Shown piece after piece: positions 22,718 to 28,879 of a DNA stretch of 28,879 nucleotides. Origin of the DNA: CAYPKG01 sp964411275 (GTDB lineage: Bacteria > Bacillota > Clostridia > Christensenellales > CAG-138); the NCBI GenBank assembly GCA_964411275.1, contig CAYPKG010000024.1, forward strand, positions 1-28,879, in the 5' to 3' direction. Position 1 is the stretch's first letter; every line of letters begins with the position of its first letter. The position numbers were made by a program, and so were the translations under genes. Under the pieces are notes generated by a model. That model searched no databases and was not told where the DNA came from. It saw only the letters and a list, made by a program, of their open reading frames with translations.

Positions 22718-23614
22718 ATGCAAACACTTCGCAGAACCATGCTGTTTGTGCCGGGGAATAACCCGGGCATGATGCGCGACGCGCATATTTACGGCTCCGA
22801 TTCGATCATGTTCGATTTAGAGGATTCGGTTTCCCTCCTGGAAAAAGATGCGGCAAGGCTGTTGGTTTACCATTCCCTTAAGACAATTCAATACGGCAAA
22901 TGCGAACTGGTCGTCCGTGTCAATCCACTGGATACCCCTTACGGAAGGGAGGACCTTACGGCCATGGTGCGGGCAGGCATTCATGTGATCCGCCTGCCGA
23001 AAACGGAAACCGCACAGGATGTGCTGGACGTGGAAACGGAGATTGCGCGTATTGAGGAAGAGGCGGGCATCCCCGTGGGCAGAACCAAGATGATGGCCGC
23101 CATCGAAGGCGCGGCCGGGGTGCTCAACGCATACGACATCGCCCGGGCATCCAAACGGCTGATCGGCATCGCCATCGGGGCGGAGGACTACACCGCGAAC
23201 CTCAAGACCAGCCGCACAAAGGAAGGAACAGAGCTGTTTTTTGCCCGGTGCATGATCCTAAATGCCGCCCGCGCAGCCGGGATCGACGCGCTGGACACGG
23301 TGTTTTCCGATGTGGACGACATGGAAGGCTTTGAAAAAGAGGTGCGCCTCATCAAGCAACTGGGCTTTGATGGGAAATCCATCATCAATCCCCGCCAGAT
23401 TGCGCCTATTCACAAGATATTTGCTCCCACAAAAGAAGAAATCGAGAAATCCCGCCGGATCATCGGCGCCTTAAAGGAAGCGGAGGCGCGGGGCTCCGGC
23501 GTTGTGGCGCTCAACGGGAGAATGATTGACAGGCCGGTGGTTCTCCGGGCTGAGCGGGTGATGGAAATGGCCCGGGCAACCAAGGTATTGTTCGAGGAGG
23601 AGGCATATGAATAA
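22718..23614 (+). CDS. citE: Citrate lyase beta subunit
   Basis: This protein of 298 residues (from 22718) is the citryl-ACP lyase that cleaves citryl-ACP to oxaloacetate and acetyl-ACP. It has the HpcH/HpaI aldolase fold with metal- and substrate-binding stretches MLFVPGNNP, MFDLEDSVS, VVRVNPLDT, MMAAIEGAAGVLNAYDIA and GAEDYTANL, and the late GFDGKSIINPRQIAPI. GGGGG lies nine bases before ATG 22718; ATG 22709 is an alternative but abuts it. It follows citD closely and overlaps citF by eight bases. Confidence 0.92.
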   Translation: MQTLRRTMLFVPGNNPGMMRDAHIYGSDSIMFDLEDSVSLLEKDAARLLVYHSLKTIQYGKCELVVRVNPLDTPYGREDLTAMVRAGIHVIRLPKTETAQDVLDVETEIARIEEEAGIPVGRTKMMAAIEGAAGVLNAYDIARASKRLIGIAIGAEDYTANLKTSRTKEGTELFFARCMILNAARAAGIDALDTVFSDVDDMEGFEKEVRLIKQLGFDGKSIINPRQIAPIHKIFAPTKEEIEKSRRIIGALKEAEARGSGVVALNGRMIDRPVVLRAERVMEMARATKVLFEEEAYE

Positions 23615-25148
23615 GGAAGTCATTGAAGAGATCAAACGACTGGGCTTTCGAGAATACGTCCCTGGGGAAAACCCGCGCATGCCGGAAAAATCCCCGCTGT
23701 CGTTGACCGAAAAGCAGCAGCAGCACAACAAGATTGTGGGCAGCCTGGAAGAGGCGGTTAAGCGAAGCGGGCTGCAGGACGGCATGACGATTTCCTTTCA
23801 CCATCATTTCCGGGCGGGGGATTATGTGGTGAACATGGTCCTGGACTGTCTTGCCAATATGGGCTTTCGGAATTTGAGGGTAGCGGCAAGCTCGCTGTCG
23901 AATATTCACGCACCCATGATCGAGCATATTAAAAACGGCGTGGTCACCGGCATCGAAACAAGCGGCCTGCGTGGGCAGCTCGCCGAGGCGGTGTCCCGGG
24001 GGCTGATGGATCAGCCTGTGGTGTTCCGCTCCCACGGCGGGCGGGCCAGCGCCATCCGTGAAGGGGACCTGAAAATCGACGTGGCTTTCTTGGGCGCAAG
24101 CAGCTGCGACCCCTTCGGCAACGCAAACGGCTATTCCCGCTCCAGTACCGGAAAAACAGCCTGCGGCTCCCTGGGGTATGCCCGGGTGGACGCCCGGTAC
24201 GCCAGCAACACGATCATCGTCACGGACAATATCGTTGCGTATCCCAACACACCCTTTGGCATCTCCCAGCACCTGGTGGACTCCATTGTGGTGGTGGACG
24301 CGGTAGGCGACCCGAAGCGGATTATGTCCGGGGCCACGAGATTTACGAAAAACCCCCATGATCTTTTGATTGCGGAGGCGGCGGCCAACGTAATCGTGCA
24401 TTCCGGGTATTTTCAGGACGGGTTCTCCATGCAAACCGGCTCCGGCGGCGCGGCGCTGGCGGTGACGAGGTTTTTGCGGGAATATATGGTGGAGAAAAAA
24501 GTTTACGCCAGCTATGCTCTCGGCGGCATCACCGGGGCGATGGTCAAACTCCACGAGGAGGGGCTGATCCATAAGCTGCTGGACGTCCAAAGCTTTGACC
24601 TGGACGCGGCGAATTCCCTGAAAAACAACCGCTTCCATACCCAGATCGACGCTAACTATTACGCCAGCCCCTATAACCCCGGCGCGGCTGTGAACCAGCT
24701 GGACGTGGTGGTGCTTTCCGCACTGGAGGTGGATACGGACTTTAATGTCAACGTCATCACAGGCTCCGACGGGATCATCCGCGGGGCGGTGGGCGGGCAT
24801 CCGGACACGGCGGCCGGCGCGGCGCTTACCATTGTGGTCGCCCCCTTGCTTCGCGGTAGAATGCCAAGTATACTGGATCGTGTCAATACGATTGTTACGC
24901 CTGGGAATACGGTTGACGTGCTTGTGACGGATCAGGGGATCGCTGTCAACCCCCTGCGCCCCGAAATCCGGGAACGCCTCACCAAAGCGCATTTGGATGT
25001 TACGGATATCCATGAATTGAAGGAGCGGGCCGAGCGGGTTGTGGGCAAGCCGGATCCGTTGCCCTGGGGGGATAAGATCGTGGGGGTCGTGACATACCGC
25101 GACGCGACAGTGATCGATGTTATTCGTGAAATAAAGGATTTCGAATAA
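23607..25148 (+). CDS. citF: Citrate lyase alpha subunit (citrate CoA-transferase)
   Basis: The 513-residue subunit exchanges the acetyl group of acetyl-ACP for citrate, giving citryl-ACP and acetate. Family stretches are EAVKRSGLQDGMTISFHHHF, FLGASSCDPFGNANGYS, HSGYFQDGFSMQTGSGGAAL and AALEVDTDFNVNVITGSDG (as SALEVDTDFN here), with RGAVGGHPDTAAGAALTIVV near the end; length is normal for CitF. Its start overlaps citE, so translation is coupled. It is followed after 20 bases by the hydratase gene. Confidence 0.93.
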   Translation: MNKEVIEEIKRLGFREYVPGENPRMPEKSPLSLTEKQQQHNKIVGSLEEAVKRSGLQDGMTISFHHHFRAGDYVVNMVLDCLANMGFRNLRVAASSLSNIHAPMIEHIKNGVVTGIETSGLRGQLAEAVSRGLMDQPVVFRSHGGRASAIREGDLKIDVAFLGASSCDPFGNANGYSRSSTGKTACGSLGYARVDARYASNTIIVTDNIVAYPNTPFGISQHLVDSIVVVDAVGDPKRIMSGATRFTKNPHDLLIAEAAANVIVHSGYFQDGFSMQTGSGGAALAVTRFLREYMVEKKVYASYALGGITGAMVKLHEEGLIHKLLDVQSFDLDAANSLKNNRFHTQIDANYYASPYNPGAAVNQLDVVVLSALEVDTDFNVNVITGSDGIIRGAVGGHPDTAAGAALTIVVAPLLRGRMPSILDRVNTIVTPGNTVDVLVTDQGIAVNPLRPEIRERLTKAHLDVTDIHELKERAERVVGKPDPLPWGDKIVGVVTYRDATVIDVIREIKDFE

Positions 25149-25168
25149 AAATTTTTAGGAGGAACATC

Positions 25169-27415
25169 ATGCTGGAACTCAAAAAACAAGGTGTGTATCT
25201 GGTTGACGGCCGTCCGGTTACCGGCGGCGAAGGGCTTCCGGCGCCTGACGCGGCGCGGGAGAATACCATGGCGTATTCTATTCTCAGGGCCCACGACTGC
25301 TCCACGGATCCGAAAAAACTGCGCATTACATTCGACACGCTGGCGTCCCATGATATTACATATGTGGGAATCATTCAGCAGGCGCGCTTTTCCGGGATGA
25401 CCGAGTTTCCCATGCCCTATGCACTCACCAACTGCCACAACTCCCTTTGTGCGGTAGGCGGCACAATCAACGAGGACGACCATGTGTACGGCTTGTCCGC
25501 CGCGCGCAAGTATGGCGGCATCTATGTGCCCGCCAACCAGAGCGTCATCCACATGTATGCCCGTGAGGTTCTCGTCAATTGCGGCAGCATGCTGCTGGGC
25601 TCCGACAGCCATACCCGCTACGGCGCGCTGGGCACCATCGGCGTTGGCGAGGGCGGGCCTGAGCTTGCCAAGCAGCTTTTGAAAAACACCTACGATGTGG
25701 ACGCGCCTGAGGTGGTATTGGTGTACGTCACAGGCGAGGTGAAGAAGGGCGTCGGCCCCCACGACGTGGCAATGGCATTGGTGAACGCCACGTTTGAAAG
25801 CGGGTTTGTCAACAACAAGATGCTGGAGTTTATCGGCCCCGGGATCAAGGCGCTGCCGGTTGACTTTAGAAACGGCATCGACGTGATGACAACGGAAACC
25901 ACCTGCCTGAGCTCCATCTGGGAGACGGATGAGCGTGTGCAGGAATACTATGAAATCCATGGCCGTCCGGAAGCGTACAAAAAGCTGGCGCCCAAGGACA
26001 ACGCGTATTACGATAGCATGATCGAGCTGGATCTTTCCAAAATCGAGCCTATGATCGCGCTGCCCTTCCACCCGTCCAACGCGTATTCCATCCGGGAGAT
26101 GAACGAAAACCTCCTGGATATTCTCCATGCGGTTGAAAAGGAAAGCAAGAAGAAGTTTGGCGATAAGGTGAACCTCGACCTCGTCGGCAAGGTGCGCGAC
26201 GGGCGGCTTTGGGCGGATCAGGGCGTGATCGGCGGCTGCGCGGGCGGATTGTTTGACAATATCTGCGATGCGGCGGAGATTTTGAAGGACGGGGATGTGG
26301 GCGACGGGTATTTCTCCCTGTCGGTATACCCAGGCTCCATGCCGGTCAATCTGGAGCTTTCAAGAAACGGCGTGCTCACCTCTTTGATTGCGGCCGGCGC
26401 TGTCATCAAGCCCGCGTTCTGCGGCCCCTGCTTTGGCGCGGGGGATGTGCCCGCCAACAATGGCCTGTCCATTCGCCACGCCACCCGCAACTTCCCCAAC
26501 CGGGAAGGAAGCAAGCCCGACCAGGGCCAGCTGGCTGCCGTAGCGCTGATGGACGCCCGGTCCATCGCCGCGAGCGCCAGGAACAAGGGCGCCATTACCC
26601 CGGCCACCGAGTGCGAAAGCGTAATCGGCGGACAGCCGTACCGCTTTGACGCAAGCGTGTATGAAAAGCGGGTCTATTATGGCTATGGCAACCCGAAACC
26701 CGAAGAAAAGCTCATTATGGGCCCCAACATCACCGACTGGCCGGCCATGTACCCGCTGACCAAAAACATCCTCCTGGAGCTGACCGCGGTCATTCATGAC
26801 CCCGTCACCACTACAGACGAGCTGATTCCCTCCGGCGAAACCTCCAGCTACCGTTCCAACCCGTTGAAGCTGGCGGAATTTGCCCTGTCCCGGCGGTGTC
26901 CGGAGTATGTGGGGCTTAGCAAGGAAGCCGCCAAGCTCGAAGGCGAGCGCCGGGACGGCAACGCCCCGGAACGTATCGCGAAGGCGCTCAGCGCTGTGGG
27001 CGCGTTGGACGAAATCATGGACACCCAGTTCGGTTCTGCCATATTCGCCAACCGGCCCGGCGACGGTTCCGCCCGGGAGCAGGCCGCCTCCTGCCAGAAG
27101 GTGCTGGGTGGGTTTGCCAACATCTGCTATGAGTACGCCACAAAGCGCTATCGCTCCAACTGCATCAACTGGGGCATCCTGCCCTTTACACTGGCCGAGG
27201 GGGCCGCGTTCCCCTATGAGGTGGGGGACATGGTGTTTGTCCCGGATGTGCGCAAGGCCATTGAGGGCGGGCAGGAGGAAATGCCCGGCAAGGTGATCAA
27301 AGCCGACGGCGGCGTGGAGGATATCACGCTGTATGTAAAGAACCTCACGGCGGACGAAAAGAGCATCATACTCGAAGGCTGCCTGATGAACTATTACGCC
27401 TCAAAAAAGAAATAG
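25169..27415 (+). CDS. Aconitase-family hydratase (YbhJ-like)
   Basis: This 748-residue cytosolic enzyme belongs to the aconitase superfamily, in a subgroup close to YbhJ and clostridial 'hydratase' proteins rather than AcnA/AcnB. It has the active-site stretch GSDSHTRYGALGTIGVGEGG and three candidate [4Fe-4S] cysteines: Cys357 (GGCAGGLFDN), Cys418 and Cys421 (CGPCFGAGD). A swivel domain follows at the C-terminus. Between citrate lyase and isocitrate dehydrogenase it most probably interconverts citrate and isocitrate, though some relatives have lost this activity. AGGAGG lies before the ATG, and the gene is 20 bases after citF. Confidence 0.8.
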   Translation: MLELKKQGVYLVDGRPVTGGEGLPAPDAARENTMAYSILRAHDCSTDPKKLRITFDTLASHDITYVGIIQQARFSGMTEFPMPYALTNCHNSLCAVGGTINEDDHVYGLSAARKYGGIYVPANQSVIHMYAREVLVNCGSMLLGSDSHTRYGALGTIGVGEGGPELAKQLLKNTYDVDAPEVVLVYVTGEVKKGVGPHDVAMALVNATFESGFVNNKMLEFIGPGIKALPVDFRNGIDVMTTETTCLSSIWETDERVQEYYEIHGRPEAYKKLAPKDNAYYDSMIELDLSKIEPMIALPFHPSNAYSIREMNENLLDILHAVEKESKKKFGDKVNLDLVGKVRDGRLWADQGVIGGCAGGLFDNICDAAEILKDGDVGDGYFSLSVYPGSMPVNLELSRNGVLTSLIAAGAVIKPAFCGPCFGAGDVPANNGLSIRHATRNFPNREGSKPDQGQLAAVALMDARSIAASARNKGAITPATECESVIGGQPYRFDASVYEKRVYYGYGNPKPEEKLIMGPNITDWPAMYPLTKNILLELTAVIHDPVTTTDELIPSGETSSYRSNPLKLAEFALSRRCPEYVGLSKEAAKLEGERRDGNAPERIAKALSAVGALDEIMDTQFGSAIFANRPGDGSAREQAASCQKVLGGFANICYEYATKRYRSNCINWGILPFTLAEGAAFPYEVGDMVFVPDVRKAIEGGQEEMPGKVIKADGGVEDITLYVKNLTADEKSIILEGCLMNYYASKKK

Positions 27416-27429
27416 GAAGGTATGTGACG

Positions 27430-28641
27430 ATGAGCAAAATCTTGATGAAGACACCTTTGGTGGAGATTGACGGCGATGAAATGACCCGGATACTGTGGCA
27501 GACGATCAAGGATGAGCTGATACTGCCTTTCGTGGACCTGAACACCGAGTATTACGATCTGGGCCTGACCAAGCGTGACGAGACCGACGACCAGATCACA
27601 GTGGACGCCAGCAACGCCATCAAGAAGTACGGCGTGGGCGTGAAATGCGCCACTATCACCCCCAACGGCCAGCGCATGACCGAGTATAAGTTGAAGCAGA
27701 TGTGGAAAAGCCCCAACGGCACAATCCGGTCCATCCTGGACGGCACTGTGTTCCGCGCGCCGATCATCATCGACAACATCAAGCCTGTGGTCAAAAACTG
27801 GGAGAAACCCATCACAATCGCCCGTCACGCCTATGGCGATGTGTACAAGGGTGTGGAGTTCCGCGTCCCCGGCCCCGGCAAGGCTGAGATGGTGTTTACC
27901 GACGAGAACGGACAGGAGCTGTACCGGGAGACGGTCAACAAGTTTGACGGCCCCGGGGTCATTCAGGGGATGCACAACAAGGATCAATCCATCCGCTCGT
28001 TTGCCCATGCCTGCTTCCAGTACGCCATTTCCACCAAGCAGGATCTGTGGTTTTCCACAAAGGATACCATCTCGAAAAAGTATGATCATACATTCAAGGA
28101 GATATTTGAGGAGATTTTCGAGGCGGAATACAAGGCCAAGTTCGAGGAATTGGGCCTCGAGTATTTCTACACGCTGATCGACGACGCGGTTGCCAGGGTC
28201 ATCCGCTCCAAGGGCGGGTATATCTGGGCCTGCAAAAACTATGACGGCGATGTCATGAGCGATATGGTGTCAACCGCCTTTGGCTCCCTCGCCATGATGA
28301 CAAGCGTGCTGGTCAGCCCAGACGGCAATTTCGAGTATGAGGCGGCCCACGGCACCGTCACCCGGCATTACTATAAGTATCTCGCCGGCGAGGAAACCTC
28401 CACCAATCCCATGGCCACCATTTTCGCCTGGAGCGGTGCGCTTTCTAAGCGCGGGGAGATGGACGAACTGCCGGAGCTGGTTGAGTTTGGCAAGAAGCTG
28501 GAGCAGGCCTCCATTCAGACCCTCGACGACGGTATCATGACAAAGGATCTCGTAGGGCTGGTGGAGGGCGCAAAGCCCACCGCCGTCAACACCAACGCGT
28601 TCATCAAGGCCATCCGGGAGCGGCTGGAGAAATTGATGTAA
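27430..28641 (+). CDS. icd: NADP-dependent isocitrate dehydrogenase (type II)
   Basis: The 403-residue enzyme converts isocitrate and NADP+ to 2-oxoglutarate, CO2 and NADPH. It belongs to the eukaryote-like type II group: EIDGDEMTRI at the start, IRSILDGTVFRAPIIIDNI, YDGDVMSDMVSTAFGSLAMM (substrate and metal-binding aspartates), and EAAHGTVTRHYYKYLAGEET, whose Arg-His pair selects NADP in this group. AGGAAGG lies about nine bases before ATG 27430; a GTG at 27424 is too close. It is the last gene of the cit operon, 14 bases after the hydratase. The direction of flux (oxidative or reductive) depends on conditions and is not shown by the sequence. Confidence 0.93.
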   Translation: MSKILMKTPLVEIDGDEMTRILWQTIKDELILPFVDLNTEYYDLGLTKRDETDDQITVDASNAIKKYGVGVKCATITPNGQRMTEYKLKQMWKSPNGTIRSILDGTVFRAPIIIDNIKPVVKNWEKPITIARHAYGDVYKGVEFRVPGPGKAEMVFTDENGQELYRETVNKFDGPGVIQGMHNKDQSIRSFAHACFQYAISTKQDLWFSTKDTISKKYDHTFKEIFEEIFEAEYKAKFEELGLEYFYTLIDDAVARVIRSKGGYIWACKNYDGDVMSDMVSTAFGSLAMMTSVLVSPDGNFEYEAAHGTVTRHYYKYLAGEETSTNPMATIFAWSGALSKRGEMDELPELVEFGKKLEQASIQTLDDGIMTKDLVGLVEGAKPTAVNTNAFIKAIRERLEKLM

Positions 28642-28659
28642 GGGGGGACGGGGACGATT

Positions 28660-28876
28660 GTGGAACCCTTTTTCAACAAAAAGGGTTCCACACCTCCTAA
28701 AAACTTGATGCAGGTAAACCTAAAAACGGTGGCGATCGCCACCGTTTCGACTGTCTTAGGGGATTATCAAGGGGTCGTAACCCCTTAGGGTGGTCAAAGT
28801 CGAAGACTTTGAAATAGAACCTTGCTGAAATCCCCGAAATCCAATGATTTCGGGGGGATGTTCAGCCGAATTCGGC
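28660..28876. repeat. Cluster of six hairpins/palindromes
   Basis: In 217 bases there are: a perfect 14-bp stem with 4-base loop (28660-28691); a perfect 24-bp palindrome (28724-28747); AAGGGG/CCCCTT (28769-28786); TCAAAGTC/GACTTTGA with a GAA loop (28794-28812); CCCCGAAATC/GATTTCGGGG (28832-28855) extended by GCTGAA/TTCAGC; and GCCGAATTCGGC (28865-28876). No coding sequence is supported. The palindrome at 28724 has T5 on the minus strand and so could end a leftward transcript from beyond the window. The whole may be an intergenic repeat mosaic. Confidence 0.7.
28722..28747 (-). terminator. Leftward terminator-like palindrome
   Basis: On the minus strand the palindrome around GGCGATCGCC is followed by T5 (complement of 28722-28726). 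It would stop transcription coming from the right, implying a converging gene outside the window; no T-run follows it on the plus strand beyond TTT. Confidence 0.5.
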
Positions 28877-28879
28877 GAC

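Noticed and set aside
24932..26128. Leftward open frame of about 398 codons opposite citF and the hydratase gene
   Set aside because: It spans the junction of two well-supported genes on the other strand and shows no family features.

Overview
The window looks like a piece of a draft genome from an anaerobic Bacillota (Clostridia-type) bacterium. The signs are strong Shine-Dalgarno sites, a T-box riboswitch, a YtaF/MntP-type membrane protein, a citrate lyase operon, a hydrogenase-like iron-sulfur sensor cluster, and a 10-N scaffold gap. The species cannot be told from the sequence alone.

Layout. 1-7500 reads as a more AT-rich accessory stretch: a GNAT acetyltransferase and EamA exporter (leftward) diverge from a MocR-type regulator over a short region carrying a 9-bp direct-repeat operator. 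An ECF sigma factor operon follows, with a six-TM membrane protein, an ABC ATPase, a frameshifted ABC-2 permease and a lipoprotein, then a small helical protein. A 195-bp palindrome-rich element with terminal inverted repeats (7505-7699) ends this part. 7726-9778 (leftward) is an AMP-forming acyl-CoA synthetase behind a consensus promoter and a full T-box leader, an unusual regulatory pairing. Further left-pointing genes are YgiQ (radical SAM) and a CBS/DRTGG manganese pyrophosphatase, which overlap as an operon.

13399-16732 holds the first copy of a second repeat family, a YtaF/MntP protein, a deleted end-to-end remnant of the same family, a DUF1538 membrane protein interrupted by the N gap, and a tandem P-II-like regulator. 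16877-21055 is a six-gene operon: SPOR protein, DRTGG protein, HATPase, ferredoxin/hydrogenase-like Fe-S protein, second DRTGG protein and PHP hydrolase. This is a regulatory set that often lies near bifurcating hydrogenases, but no hydrogenase subunits are here. A PhoU/DUF47-like gene follows leftward, with the second copy of the repeat family directly upstream of its ribosome binding site.

22338-28641 is a central-carbon operon: a promoter with TATACATGTATA-type operators, citD, citE, citF, an aconitase-family hydratase and NADP-type isocitrate dehydrogenase. Together these can connect acetate plus oxaloacetate, citrate, isocitrate and 2-oxoglutarate. The window ends in a stretch of six closely packed hairpins (28660-28876).

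The observations most worth following are the T-box on an acyl-CoA synthetase (possibly making an amino acid from a salvaged carboxylic acid), the two short repeat families, and the ECF operon whose membrane protein takes the anti-sigma position without a zinc anti-sigma motif.
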